Assembly (NCBI RefSeq): GCF_003261055.1
Contig: NZ_CP030073.1
Span: forward strand, 7,750,001 to 7,814,000
DNA length: 64,000 bases
Direction: 5' to 3'
DNA from: Streptomyces cadmiisoli
GTDB taxonomy: Bacteria > Actinomycetota > Actinomycetes > Streptomycetales > Streptomycetaceae
Shown: positions 42,972-52,188 of the stretch, piece after piece
How the letters are laid out: each line of letters begins with the position of its first letter
Position numbering within the stretch: the first letter of the stretch is position 1
Program-made: the position numbers and the translations under genes
The notes under the pieces: model-generated
The model's input: the letters and a program-made list of their open reading frames with translations, nothing else
The model's database searches: none
What the model was told of the DNA's origin: nothing

Positions 42972-43877
42972 ATGGACACCCTGCCGGTCGTCGCGGCGTT
43001 CGACGGCTCGGACGACAGCCTGCGTGCCCTCGACTGGGCCGTCGACGCCGCCCGCCGGCGTGCGGCACCGCTGCGGGTCGTCCATGTGCGGCAGTACGCC
43101 ACCCCGACGGCGCCCGCCGGTGCGAAGGAGGCCGGGCCGCCGGAGCCGGACGACCCGGTGCCGGCGAGGGCGCGGACGCACCTCGCGGAACAGGGCGACG
43201 GCACGGCCGTCGAGTACCTGGCGCCGGAAGGCACCCCGAGCGCCGTGCTGTCCGAACTGAGCGGCGGAGCCGAGTTGCTGGTGCTCGGTTCCCGGGGACG
43301 CGGCGGTTTCGCCCGGCTGGTGCTCGGCTCCACCGGGCTCGCCGTCGCCCGCGACGCCGGGTGCCCGGTGGTCGTGGTGCCGCGGCCCGGCCGTACGGTC
43401 GCCGACGTGCCGCTCCAGGAACCAGGACCCCGCGTGGTCGTCGGCCTCGACGTGGACGGCCCGGACGACGCCCCGCTCGCCTTCGCCGTGGCCGAGGCCG
43501 CCCGGCGCGGCGCCCGGCTCCAGGTGATCGCCGCCTGTCCGTGGCCGATGCAGCTGTGGGCGGGAGCCACCGGCGAGCTGCTGCCCACCGGTGTCGACCA
43601 GGACGTGGTGGAGGCGGAGACGCGGGCGCTCGCGGACGGCCTGGTGTCCGCGCACCGCCGGCGCCACCCCGGCGTCCGGATCGAGCTGTCCGTGGCGCCG
43701 GGCGACGCGGCCGGACTCCTGGTCGCCAACTCCGTGGACGCCGATCTGCTCGTGGTCGGCCGCCACCGCCGCCGACTGCTCGCGCCCGCCCGCATGATCG
43801 GCTCGGTCACCCACGCCGTCCTGCTGCACGCGGCGGGCCCGGTGGCCGTCGTACCACCGTCCCCGCCCGAGGAATGA
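42972..43877 (+). CDS. Universal stress protein, tandem UspA domains
   Basis: A 301-aa protein with two UspA domains: residues 1-135 (VVAAFDGSDDSLRALDWAVDAA, then LVLGSRGRGGFARLVLGST as ATP-binding loop) and about 150-295 (VVVGLDVDGPDDAPLAFAVAEAA, then LLVVGRHRRRLLAPARMIGSV). The first domain keeps the G2xG9xG(S/T) nucleotide motif and the second is degenerate. Such proteins support survival during starvation or hypoxia in actinobacteria. The ATG at 42972 is preceded by GGAGGTGAGC. No operon partner is visible. Confidence 0.92.
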   Translation: MDTLPVVAAFDGSDDSLRALDWAVDAARRRAAPLRVVHVRQYATPTAPAGAKEAGPPEPDDPVPARARTHLAEQGDGTAVEYLAPEGTPSAVLSELSGGAELLVLGSRGRGGFARLVLGSTGLAVARDAGCPVVVVPRPGRTVADVPLQEPGPRVVVGLDVDGPDDAPLAFAVAEAARRGARLQVIAACPWPMQLWAGATGELLPTGVDQDVVEAETRALADGLVSAHRRRHPGVRIELSVAPGDAAGLLVANSVDADLLVVGRHRRRLLAPARMIGSVTHAVLLHAAGPVAVVPPSPPEE

Positions 43878-43896
43878 CGGGCACCGCCCCGCCGCC

Positions 43897-43969
43897 CTGC
43901 CCGGCGGGGTTCGCCCGACCGCTCCCCGTCCTGCCCGGTGGGGCGCGGCGGGGGTTCGCCCGACCGCTC
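43897..43969. repeat. Two direct copies of an 18-bp sequence between usp and CGNR genes
   Basis: GGGTTCGCCCGACCGCTC occurs at 43907-43924 and 43952-43969, 45 bp apart, each preceded by CTGCCCGG-like bases. It is probably a small local duplication downstream of the universal stress protein gene. No function is apparent. Confidence 0.5.
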
Positions 43970-44049
43970 TTTCATGAGCATGGCGAGGAGCGGCGTAGGC
44001 ATCACCGGGCACTCCCTAATGGATGGGCCGGGTTCGTATCATTAGCCGC

Positions 44050-44649
44050 ATGCGGGACTCCCTCAGCACGGACACCCGACTGGCCCTGGACCTCGCCCTG
44101 ACCGTCCGGCACGACGGGCACGGCGGGGTCGCCGACGACCTGACCGATCCGGCGGCGCTGACCGCCTGGGTCCGCGCCCGTCCCGCCGCCGTGCCGTCCG
44201 CCGCGGACTTCACCGCCGACGCGGTCACCCTCGGTGCGGTGCGCGACCTGCGTGTCGCCGTCCGCGCGCTGTTCGCCCGCGCGGTGCACCCCGCGGCGCC
44301 CAGCTCCGCCGACGCCGGCCGCCTCCCGCCCGCCGCCGAGGCGCTGGCCCGCCTCAACTCCGCCGCCGCCCGCACCCCTTCCGTGCCGGTCCTGACCTGG
44401 GGCGACGGCGCCGAACCGAGGGCGCGCCGGCAGCCCGTGGGCGGCGAGGAGGAACTGGTCGCCGTCCTCGCGCAGGCCGTCATCGCCTTCCTCGCGGGCC
44501 CCGACCGGCCGCGGCTGCGCGCCTGCCACGCGCCACGCTGCGTCCGCTACTTCCTCAAGGAACACCCCCGCCAGGAGTGGTGCGAACCCTCCTGCGGCAA
44601 CCGAGCCCGGGTCGCCCGGCACCACGAACGCCACCGCGGGCACGGCTAG
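44050..44649 (+). CDS. CGNR zinc-finger regulator (ABATE domain)
   Basis: A 199-aa protein with an N-terminal ABATE-type helical ligand domain (about 1-140, beginning STDTRLALDLALTVRHDG). The C-terminal CGNR zinc finger is CHAPRCVRYFLKEHPRQEWC followed by EPSCGNRARVARHH. The four Cys of the finger are all present. Members are putative transcriptional regulators binding DNA through this finger; target genes are unknown. The ATG at 44050 begins the conserved domain; a start 27 bp upstream has no clear ribosome site. Confidence 0.88.
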   Translation: MRDSLSTDTRLALDLALTVRHDGHGGVADDLTDPAALTAWVRARPAAVPSAADFTADAVTLGAVRDLRVAVRALFARAVHPAAPSSADAGRLPPAAEALARLNSAAARTPSVPVLTWGDGAEPRARRQPVGGEEELVAVLAQAVIAFLAGPDRPRLRACHAPRCVRYFLKEHPRQEWCEPSCGNRARVARHHERHRGHG

Positions 44650-44716
44650 GATCCGAACGCCGTATGTGACGCCGCCCACCCGACGCCGACGACCTGCGGG
44701 CACGTACCATGTCGGC

Positions 44717-45214
44717 ATGTCGTTCCTCCGCCGCCGCAGCGCCACCCCCGCCGGGCCAGACTTCGACGTGCTGGCCATGGATCCGGGAGACTGGCCCGGC
44801 AATCTGGGCGCCGGCCTGCTGCCCGCCCCCGACGGCACCTGCCAGGGCGTCTTCCTGCGCTATGACCTGTTCGGCGGCCGCGGCCCCGCGATGATCATCG
44901 GCAATCTGCCGGAGGGCTCACCGGCCCGCGAGGTCGGCGAGGGACAGGTCCCGTTCGAGGTGGCCCAGCTGCTGCTGGCCCTGGAGAACGAGGAGGAGGT
45001 GTCGGTCGTCGGTACCGAGGACGTGCCGGTCATGCAGGGCGACAACCTCCTCATCGTGCGCCGCCTGAAGCTCTCCGAGGGCCGGATCTCCTGCGTGCAG
45101 TTCGACCGCAGCGACAACGTCCTGGTCACCATCGCCGCCTGGGACCGCCCCATCACCGACGACCTGTACACCCTGCTGAAGCCACTGCCCGCCGAGCTGT
45201 TCCAGCAGGGCTGA
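44717..45214 (+). CDS. Conserved hypothetical protein
   Basis: A 165-aa soluble protein (MSFLRRRSATPAGPDFDVLA...) with no signal peptide, transmembrane helix or catalytic motif. It has an acidic middle (LALENEEEVSVVGTEDVP) and a predicted alternating strand/helix fold ending LLKPLPAELFQQG. I do not recognise the family. It is 68 bp after the CGNR gene and could be co-transcribed. The ATG at 44717 gives the first residues that look like coding sequence. Confidence 0.75.
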   Translation: MSFLRRRSATPAGPDFDVLAMDPGDWPGNLGAGLLPAPDGTCQGVFLRYDLFGGRGPAMIIGNLPEGSPAREVGEGQVPFEVAQLLLALENEEEVSVVGTEDVPVMQGDNLLIVRRLKLSEGRISCVQFDRSDNVLVTIAAWDRPITDDLYTLLKPLPAELFQQG

Positions 45215-45245
45215 GGCCCCGGGCCCCGGCTGACGACTCCGGTCC

Positions 45246-45291
45246 GCCTCGCGACGCCGAGCACGTGCTCTCGTACCCGACGCCGCGAGGC
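45246..45291. terminator. Stem-loop between convergent genes
   Basis: The arms GCCTCGCG (45246-45253) and CGCGAGGC (45284-45291) enclose a second perfect palindrome GAGCACGTGCTC (45259-45270). It lies between the ends of the hypothetical and amidase genes, so a bidirectional terminator is likely. Confidence 0.55.
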
Positions 45292-45328
45292 CGCCCCGCG
45301 GGCGACGACACGAACGGCCGGCCGGCCC

Positions 45329-47296
45329 CTACCGCACCGACGACACGGTGACGTCCGCCGCCCGCACGAACGCCACCCGGTGGCCGTACTGGATCTGGTA
45401 GTACAGGTCCTCACCCGTCACGACCCGGTGCGCGTCGGTCGCGAAGGTGACCGCGTAGTAGTACTGGCCGGGAAGCTTGTCGCCGACGACGTACCTCTGC
45501 CCCTTGGGCAGCTTGTACGACAGCGGAGACACCGCCTGCACGGGCACCCCCGCCGGGTACGCGGACGCCTCGGGATAGGCCCGCCCGTACACGGGAACGC
45601 TGTCCAGGCCCTCCTTCGGCGTGATGACGAGCCCCTTCGCGGGCACCGCCGTCGGCGCCTTCTTCGTGTTCTTGAACCAGGCCTTCTGACCCAGGTACCA
45701 GATCGCCGTCCAGTCGCCCCGGCGTTCGGCCACCGCGTACTGCTGGCCCGTGGAGACCCGGGAGCCGATGTCGTTGACCCCGGTCGTCGAGTCCCCGCCG
45801 CCGGGGCGCAGACCGATGTCCTTGACGAGCGGGTATTCCTCCCCGGGCCCCGTGTACAGCCGGACGGCGCTCGAACCGTGCACCGCGCACGGTGTGCCCG
45901 CCGAGGCGCAGCCCGTGAACTCGGGCCGGTTCGTGGCGTAGTGCGGCAGGATCGTCACCACGCCGCTGCCGGGCCGCGCCGTGGGGCCGAACGGACGGCC
46001 CAGCAGCGAGAAGTAGTGCCGCCAGTCCCAGTAGGGGCCGGGGTCGGTGTGCATACCGGGGACCGTGGCCGTCGTCGTACCGGGCACGGTGTCGTGGCCG
46101 AGGATGTGCTGCCGGTCCAGCGGGATGTCGTACTTCTTCGCGAGGTACTTCACCAGCCGGGCCGACGAGCGGTACATCGCCTCCGTGTACCAGGCGTCCG
46201 GCGACGCGAGGAAGCCCTCGTGCTCCAGGCCGATCGACTTGGCGTTGACGAACCAGTTGCCCGCGTGCCACGCCACGTCCTTCGCCTTCACGTGCTGGGC
46301 GATGTGGCCGTCCGTGGAGCGCAGGGAGTACTGCCAGGACACGTAGGTGGGGTCCTGCACCATGTCGAGCACGCCCTCCCAGGCGCCCTCGGTGTCGTGC
46401 ACGACGATGTACTCGATGCTCTGCGACGCCGGCCGCTGCCCCTTGTCGTGGTTGCCGTAGTCGCCCTCGCCGAACTCCTCGTACGGCGCCGGGATCCACT
46501 CGCAGGACACGGTCGCCGGGCACTCGGTCCCCGCGGCGGCCGCCCCGCGCAGCCCCGCCCGCGCCAACTGCCCCGTCTCCGGCGCGAGATCCGGGCGGGC
46601 GGCCAGCGAGACCCGCTGCCCGGCGTCCGTCAGGCGCTCCTTGCCGGTGCGGATCACGTCGAACACGTCGTCGGCGTAGGTCGCGGCCGTCGCGCTGTCG
46701 TCGGCGCCCGAGAAGCGGGCCACCGCTCCGTACCACCGCGCGGGATCGTCGCTCGGCGGCTCGCCCAGCTCCTCCTGCGCGGCGGCCAGCAGCGCGGCGC
46801 CGCCCGCCACGTTCGCCGCCGGATCCGTGCGCAACTCCTCGGCGCTCAGGCCGGTCAGCTCGGCGGCCTTCGTCAACGTCTCGAGCCGCACCGGGAGTTC
46901 GGTGTCCTGCGAGATCGGCGCGGCGGGGTGCAGCGGCGGGCGGGCGCTGTCGCCCCGGGGGTCCTCCGTGCCCTCGCTGTGGTGCGGTGCGGAGGCCAGA
47001 GCGGCGCGGGCGTCGGTGAGGTGCATCGGCCCGTAGCCGCCGGACACGCTCGCCGCGCCGCCGTGCTCGTCCCAACGGGACTGGAGGTAGGAGACGCCGA
47101 GGAGCACGCTCTGCGGCACGTCGTAGGCGGCGGCCGCCGCGGCGAACGCCTCCTGCAGCGGAGCGGTGGGCCCGGCCTCGGACGGGGCGGCGCCGAGCAA
47201 CGGCAGCAGCATCGCCGCCGAGGCCACCGCGCCGGCGGCCCGGCGCGTGCGTTTCGACCCCGGGACACGGCCGGGGTCGATGGCGGATCGTGGCAA
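45329..47296 (-). CDS. Secreted N-acetylmuramoyl-L-alanine amidase
   Basis: A 655-aa exported protein: signal region RTRRAAGAVASAAMLLPLLGAAP, an N-terminal helical domain with a lytic-transglycosylase-like look (VPQSVLLGVSYLQSRWDEH, GYGPMHLTD), and an Amidase_2 domain (about 300-450). The zinc-binding His are in YIVVHDTEG and MHTDPGP, and the catalytic region is WHAGNWFVNAKSIGLEHEG. A C-terminal SH3-like region follows (VRLYTGPGEEYPLVKDIGL, WYLGQKAWFKN). It would cut the lactyl-L-Ala bond of peptidoglycan. It is monocistronic and divergent from nothing close. Confidence 0.92.
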   Translation of the reverse strand: MPRSAIDPGRVPGSKRTRRAAGAVASAAMLLPLLGAAPSEAGPTAPLQEAFAAAAAAYDVPQSVLLGVSYLQSRWDEHGGAASVSGGYGPMHLTDARAALASAPHHSEGTEDPRGDSARPPLHPAAPISQDTELPVRLETLTKAAELTGLSAEELRTDPAANVAGGAALLAAAQEELGEPPSDDPARWYGAVARFSGADDSATAATYADDVFDVIRTGKERLTDAGQRVSLAARPDLAPETGQLARAGLRGAAAAGTECPATVSCEWIPAPYEEFGEGDYGNHDKGQRPASQSIEYIVVHDTEGAWEGVLDMVQDPTYVSWQYSLRSTDGHIAQHVKAKDVAWHAGNWFVNAKSIGLEHEGFLASPDAWYTEAMYRSSARLVKYLAKKYDIPLDRQHILGHDTVPGTTTATVPGMHTDPGPYWDWRHYFSLLGRPFGPTARPGSGVVTILPHYATNRPEFTGCASAGTPCAVHGSSAVRLYTGPGEEYPLVKDIGLRPGGGDSTTGVNDIGSRVSTGQQYAVAERRGDWTAIWYLGQKAWFKNTKKAPTAVPAKGLVITPKEGLDSVPVYGRAYPEASAYPAGVPVQAVSPLSYKLPKGQRYVVGDKLPGQYYYAVTFATDAHRVVTGEDLYYQIQYGHRVAFVRAADVTVSSVR

Positions 47297-47500
47297 AGCA
47301 GCCTCCTGTGACGGTCGTGCGCGGTGAGCCGTGCGGGGCCGGGCGTGTCAGTGGTACCGGCTCTCCGACGATCCGTCAATCATGCTGCTCGCTCGATGAT
47401 TTCCCATGTCAGGGCGGGGTGCGAGGAGTTTCGCGACGCGGGCCCGCGGGCCTGCGGCGCGTCAGTGGCGTACACCAATGGTGCCGTCGGGAAGACGACG

Positions 47501-47535
47501 ACCGCGGTGCGCCCGCCGCTGCGGCGCACCGCGGT
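47501..47535. terminator. Strong terminator hairpin downstream of the APH-like gene
   Basis: A perfect 13-bp stem, ACCGCGGTGCGCC / GGCGCACCGCGGT, with a 9-nt loop ends 13 bp beyond the stop of the minus-strand phosphotransferase gene. Confidence 0.7.
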
Positions 47536-47547
47536 CCGTCATCCCCG

Positions 47548-48726
47548 TCAGCGAGTGCCGACCGCCGCGCGTACGGCCCGGCGGGCCAACTGGCAGTCGT
47601 CGTGCAGCCGCCGCAGCAGCAGCCGCTGTTCCTCGCCGGACGGCGCAGCACCCGGGTGGGCCGTTCCCGGTGCCGCCGGGGTCATGTCGTGCATGGAACG
47701 CTGCACGGCCGTCTCGTAGGTACGGATCTCCCGGGTCAGCACGAGCATCAGGTTCACCAGGAAGGCGTCCCGCGAGGCCGGGCCCGCGGACTGGGCGATC
47801 TGGCTGATGTGCCGCCGCGCCGCGGGCGCGTTGCCGAGCACCGACCACAGCGTCGCAAGGTCGTAGCCGGGCAGGTACCAGCCCGCGTGCTCCCAGTCCA
47901 CCAGCACCGGTCCCGCCGGGGAGAGCAGGATGTTCGACAGGAGCGCGTCCCCGTGGCAGAACTGGCCCATCCCGTGCCGCCCGGCGGTCTGTGCGATGCC
48001 GTGCAGCAGCTTCTGGAGGTCGCCCAGGTCCCGGTCGGTGAGCAGACCCAGCTCGTGGTACCGGGAGATGCGCGCCGCGTAGTCCAGCGGGGCGTCGAAC
48101 GTGCCCGCCGGCGGGCGCCAGGCGTTCAGCCGGCAGATCGCGCCCAGCGCGGCCCGGATGTCCGTGCGCGGCGGTGCCTCCAGCGGGTGCCGTTGGAGGG
48201 CCGCGACCCGCCCCGGCATCCGTTCGATCACGAGTGTGCAGTTGTCCGGATCCGCCGCGATCAGCCGGGGCGCACGCACGGGCGGGCGGTGCCGGACGAA
48301 CGAGCGGTAAGCAGCTATTTCGTGGCGGATCCGCTCGGCCCAGGCCGGCGATTGGTCCAGTAAGCACTTGGCGACGGCCGTGCTGCGCCCGGTCGTACCG
48401 ACCAGGAGCACCGACCGTCCGCTGCGCCGCAGCACCTGCACCGGGGCGAACTCCGGACAGATCCGGTGCACCGAGGCGATCGCCGTGCGCAGTTGGGCGC
48501 CCTGAGGGCCGGACAAGTCGAGTCTCCCGCTGAGCGGTGGAGTGCCGAGCCCCGCGGGGCGCTGCGTCCGGCCCGCGCCGAGCACGGGTGCCGGCGGGCG
48601 CGCCGGGGCGAGATAGGGGCCGCCGCCCGACAGCGGCGCCTCACCCGGTCGCGGGGAGACGGGAGCCGGGGGGTGGGGGCGCAGCGGCCGGGGCGGGGCG
48701 GACACGGAAGACGATGCTGCGTACAT
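47548..48726 (-). CDS. Aminoglycoside-phosphotransferase-like kinase
   Basis: A 392-aa protein with a Pro-rich, low-complexity N-terminus of about 75 residues and an APH/choline-kinase fold. The Lys of the small lobe is probably in AVAKCLLDQ, the catalytic loop is [12 protein letters not shown] (His-Gly-Asp and Asn), and the metal Asp is in [21 protein letters not shown]. The phosphorylated substrate is unknown; chromosomal members more often act on metabolites than on antibiotics. It is divergent from the TPR regulator across 233 bp. Confidence 0.85.
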   Translation of the reverse strand: MYAASSSVSAPPRPLRPHPPAPVSPRPGEAPLSGGGPYLAPARPPAPVLGAGRTQRPAGLGTPPLSGRLDLSGPQGAQLRTAIASVHRICPEFAPVQVLRRSGRSVLLVGTTGRSTAVAKCLLDQSPAWAERIRHEIAAYRSFVRHRPPVRAPRLIAADPDNCTLVIERMPGRVAALQRHPLEAPPRTDIRAALGAICRLNAWRPPAGTFDAPLDYAARISRYHELGLLTDRDLGDLQKLLHGIAQTAGRHGMGQFCHGDALLSNILLSPAGPVLVDWEHAGWYLPGYDLATLWSVLGNAPAARRHISQIAQSAGPASRDAFLVNLMLVLTREIRTYETAVQRSMHDMTPAAPGTAHPGAAPSGEEQRLLLRRLHDDCQLARRAVRAAVGTR

Positions 48727-48959
48727 GGGCGAAACAGATCCCTTCGTGTGCCTGCGACGTCATTGCGCCACCCGGCCCGACCTCCCGGGTGCACCCTGGG
48801 GAATGTCCCTCGGCGACCGGGTCGGGGTGGCGCGTTCCTACCTGACACCCGTTGCCCAGTGGCACACCATCTGGCGCACCCTGGCGAACCGTGGCGAATA
48901 GTCGCCCGGCAACCGTCACGGGGCTACTGTCAACTCAGCCGAGAACCTGGGGGCTTGAC

Positions 48960-50456
48960 GTGAGCGGTGAACCCAACACCCGCCTGGCGGACCTGTTCGG
49001 CCTGACCGGCTGGTCCAAGGGAGAGCTCGCGAGGCTGGTCAACCGGCAGGCGGCGGCCATGGGCCACCCCCAGCTGGCGACCGACACCTCACGGGTGCGG
49101 CGGTGGGTCGACATGGGAGAGATCCCGCGCGATCCCGTGCCGCGGGTGCTGGAGGCACTGTTCACCGAGCGTCTCGGCCGTGTCGTGACCATTGAGGACC
49201 TCGGTCTGGTCCGGCACGGGCGTACAGGGAAACGGCAGGGCGGCGGGAGCATGGAGCATCCCGACGGCGTGCCGTGGGCGCCCGAACGGACTGCCGCGGT
49301 CCTCACCGAATTCACGGGAATGGACCTCATGCTCAACCGACGCGGCTTGGTGGGCGCGGGTGCCGCGCTCGCCGCGGGATCCGCACTCAGCAGCGCCATG
49401 TACGAATGGCTGCACACCGATCCGGCCCTGACCGCCGACGCTCCCTCGACCGACAACCCCCTGCACGCCGACCCCGCTGGGTTCGACCGCTACGAGGCCG
49501 CCCCCATCGGGTCGCAGGAGATCGAGGAACTGGAACGCTCCGTCGAGGTGTTCCGAGCCTGGGACGCCGCTCGTGGTGGCGGGCTCCAGCGCAAGGCGGT
49601 CGTGGGTCAACTCAACGAGGTGGGCGGCATGCTCGCCTACCACCACCCACCCCATCTCCAGCGCCGCCTGTGGGGCGTCGCCGCCAACCTCGCCGTGCTC
49701 GCCGGCTGGATGTCCCACGACGTCGGCCTGGAGCCCACGGCCCAGAAGTACTTCGTCATCGCCGCCCATGCCGCGCGTGAGGGCGGTGACCGGCCCAGGG
49801 CCGGCGAGGCGCTCTCCCGAGCCGCCCGCCAGATGGTGCACCTGGGACGGCCCGACGACGCGCTCGACCTGATGAAGCTCGCCAAGTCCGGCTCCGGCGA
49901 CCAGGTGCTGCCCCGCACCCGGGCGATGCTGTACACCATCGAGGCCTGGGCTCAGGCGTCGATGGGCAAGGGCCAGGCCATGCGCCGCACCCTGGGGCGG
50001 GCGGAGGACCTGTTCGTCTCCGACAAGGGCGACGTACCGCCGCCGAGTTGGATGCAGACGTTCAAGGAGGAGGACCTGTACGGCATGCAGGCCCTCGCCT
50101 ACCGGACGCTGGCGGAGTACGAGCCGGACGCGGCCGCGCACGCACAGCACTTCGCGGAGAAGGCGCTGGCGCTGAGGATCGACGGAAGGCAGCGCTCGAA
50201 GATCTTCGACTTCCTGTCCATGGCTTCCGCCTGCTTCATCGCGGACGACCCGGAGCAGGCGGACCGGTACGCGCGCCTGGCCCTGATGTCGATGGGATCG
50301 AACTCCTCCCACCGCACCTGGGACCGGTTGCGCGAGATGTACCGGCTCACCGCCCAGTACGCCGGATTTCCGAGGATCCAGGAGCTGAGGGAGGAGATCG
50401 AACTCGCGCTGCCCAGGACGAAGGGCAACGGTGGCAAGAGCAGCTCACAGGTGTGA
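48960..50456 (+). CDS. NsdA/NsdB-like TPR transcriptional regulator
   Basis: A 498-aa protein with an N-terminal helix-turn-helix-like region (TRLADLFGLTGWSKGELARL, RRWVDMGEIPRDPVPRVLEAL) and a basic linker. A hydrophobic patch (GLVGAGAALAAGSALSSAMYEWL, about 125-148) comes next, then TPR-like helices to the end. This layout is that of the Streptomyces NsdA/NsdB family of developmental and antibiotic regulators; I cannot tell which paralogue this is. The GTG at 48960 starts the conserved region. It converges on the PP2C phosphatase gene, with stops only 8 bp apart. Confidence 0.78.
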   Translation: MSGEPNTRLADLFGLTGWSKGELARLVNRQAAAMGHPQLATDTSRVRRWVDMGEIPRDPVPRVLEALFTERLGRVVTIEDLGLVRHGRTGKRQGGGSMEHPDGVPWAPERTAAVLTEFTGMDLMLNRRGLVGAGAALAAGSALSSAMYEWLHTDPALTADAPSTDNPLHADPAGFDRYEAAPIGSQEIEELERSVEVFRAWDAARGGGLQRKAVVGQLNEVGGMLAYHHPPHLQRRLWGVAANLAVLAGWMSHDVGLEPTAQKYFVIAAHAAREGGDRPRAGEALSRAARQMVHLGRPDDALDLMKLAKSGSGDQVLPRTRAMLYTIEAWAQASMGKGQAMRRTLGRAEDLFVSDKGDVPPPSWMQTFKEEDLYGMQALAYRTLAEYEPDAAAHAQHFAEKALALRIDGRQRSKIFDFLSMASACFIADDPEQADRYARLALMSMGSNSSHRTWDRLREMYRLTAQYAGFPRIQELREEIELALPRTKGNGGKSSSQV

Positions 50457-50464
50457 TGTGGCTG

Positions 50465-51913
50465 TCATGAGGTGATCCTGGCGATGAGTACGCAGGCGTC
50501 GTCCTGACGTGCGGACTCGCCCAACTCCTCCACGACCGTGCGTACGCAGTCGTGCGCGCTGTGCGTCTCGGCGAAGCGCGGGGCGAGGTCGAGGAGGCGG
50601 TGCACGGTGGCCGCCCTGCCCGCGCCGTCGGTCCCGCCCGACCCGGCTGAGCCGTGTCCGGGTACCAGCCCGTCGGTGTGCAGCAGGATCAGATCGCCGG
50701 CCTCCAGCGTCACCTCGGCCTCGCCGTAGGCGGCGCCCGAGGAGGCGCCGAGCAGGACGCCGTCCGGAGTGTGCAACGTGCGCCCCGTCCCCCTGCGGAA
50801 CAGCAGCGGGGCGGGGTGTCCTGCTTGGGCCCACACCAGCGTCCGGGTCTCGGGACGGTAGCGGCAGCAGACGGCGCTGCCCAGGGCCGGTTGCACGGTG
50901 GTGTCGAGGAGCTGGTTGAGCCAGGCCAGCAACTGGGCGGGCCGGGTGCCCGCCATCGCCATGCCGCGCAGCGCCCCGAGCAGCATCGCCACGCCCGAGG
51001 TGAGCGCGTCACCGTGCCCGGTGAGTTCGCCGACGCTCAGCAGGCTCTCGCCGCCCGGAAGCTCGACCGCGTCGTACCAGTCGCCGGCGGCCGGCGTGCC
51101 CGTGCCGGACGGCAGACGGGCGCCTGCCAGGTCGAGGGCGGGTGTGCCCTGGAGCGGGAACGGCAGGGTGCTGTGCCAGGGCGCCGCCCCGGCCTCCCGG
51201 AGCTCGATCCCGAGCCGCTGCTCGGTCCGCGCGCGGTCCCGGTCGCCGCGCAGCGAGTCCCGGGTCTCGCTCACCGCCCGCTGGCTGCGCCGCAGTTCGC
51301 TGACGTCGCGCAGCACGGCCCACATGGAGGCCGTACTGCTGTCGGCGCCGAGCACGGGCTCGCCCATCATGTGCACCGTACGGACCTCGCCGTCGGGGTG
51401 CACGATCCGGAACTCGCCGTCGATGCGCTTGGCGTCGACCAGGCAGTCCGTGACCATCGAGGTCAGCTTCGGACGGTCCGCGTCGAGCACCACGGAGGGC
51501 AGCTCGTCGAGGGTCAGCGGCGCGGCGGCGGGGTCGCGGCCCAGGATCTCGTACAGCTCTCCGGACCAACTGGCCTCGTCCGTCAGCAGGTTCCACTCCG
51601 CGCTGCCGACCCGGCTCAGCAGCGAGCCGTGCGCCGGGGCGGCCGGTGTCGCCGTGCCGGCCGGCGCGGCCGTCGTCGGCGGGCCCTCCCGCAGCTGGGC
51701 CAAGTGCGCGTCGAGGTCTTCGAGTTGGTGCAGTGCGAGGTCGTAGAGCGCGCGCTGCCAGCGGTCCTGAGGGGCCGATCCGTCGCCCTGCGCGTCCCGC
51801 CGTACGGCGTTCACGTCCCCCTTGAGCCGCCGCGTCTGTGTTATCAGCGCGTCGACCGGGCCGCCTCCTGGCGGCTGGGCCGCTGGGCGGTCCGCGGAGA
51901 GATGGGACGGCAT
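50465..51913 (-). CDS. PAS-domain PP2C-type serine/threonine phosphatase (RsbU/SpoIIE-like)
   Basis: A 482-aa cytosolic protein with an N-terminal coiled region, a PAS_3 domain (about 105-210: EWNLLTDEASWSGELYEILGR, EFRIVHPDGEVRTVHMMG), a short helix and a C-terminal PP2C/SpoIIE phosphatase (about 245-480). The phosphatase metal-binding Asp are in GDWYDAVELPGG, LILLHTDGLVPG and RQDDACVLIAR. Such proteins dephosphorylate anti-anti-sigma factors in partner-switching circuits. No sigma, anti-sigma or anti-anti-sigma gene is adjacent, so the target is encoded elsewhere. Confidence 0.9.
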   Translation of the reverse strand: MPSHLSADRPAAQPPGGGPVDALITQTRRLKGDVNAVRRDAQGDGSAPQDRWQRALYDLALHQLEDLDAHLAQLREGPPTTAAPAGTATPAAPAHGSLLSRVGSAEWNLLTDEASWSGELYEILGRDPAAAPLTLDELPSVVLDADRPKLTSMVTDCLVDAKRIDGEFRIVHPDGEVRTVHMMGEPVLGADSSTASMWAVLRDVSELRRSQRAVSETRDSLRGDRDRARTEQRLGIELREAGAAPWHSTLPFPLQGTPALDLAGARLPSGTGTPAAGDWYDAVELPGGESLLSVGELTGHGDALTSGVAMLLGALRGMAMAGTRPAQLLAWLNQLLDTTVQPALGSAVCCRYRPETRTLVWAQAGHPAPLLFRRGTGRTLHTPDGVLLGASSGAAYGEAEVTLEAGDLILLHTDGLVPGHGSAGSGGTDGAGRAATVHRLLDLAPRFAETHSAHDCVRTVVEELGESARQDDACVLIARITS

Positions 51914-52028
51914 GACGTACTCCGATGAGGGGACGGTACGACCTGGGGGGCGGAGGGACCGTTATGACTGTTGCACAGCCCGCGACGCCCCGTAAGGGAT
52001 TTGGCAACACACGATACGGTGGTGCTTC

Positions 52029-52040
52029 TGGCATATGCCA
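52029..52040. promoter_or_regulatory. 12-bp perfect palindrome upstream of the PP2C gene
   Basis: TGGCATATGCCA lies 116 bp upstream of the phosphatase start, in an A/T-richer stretch of the 275-bp gap that may hold its promoter. It is a candidate operator for an unknown regulator. Confidence 0.35.
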
Positions 52041-52188
52041 CAGTCTTCACGGAGTGGTCATGGCGTAGCCGGGGCGTACATCGTCCGCTGCTGCGAGGCG
52101 TAGGGCGCGTACGCGATTTGACGGACCGTCGGATGTTTTCCGACGCTGTCATTCGCGTGTTCGACGCGCTGGTGTTCGAGAGGCCATG

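Noticed and set aside
43907..43969. Two-copy 18-bp repeat as a CRISPR-like or attachment structure
   Set aside because: There are only two copies, without regular spacers or cas genes, and the repeat reads as a small local duplication of GC-rich DNA.
47548..48726. Calling the phosphotransferase an antibiotic-resistance gene
   Set aside because: Only the generic kinase motifs are present; no feature identifies an aminoglycoside-binding site and the neighbourhood is not a resistance or biosynthetic cluster.
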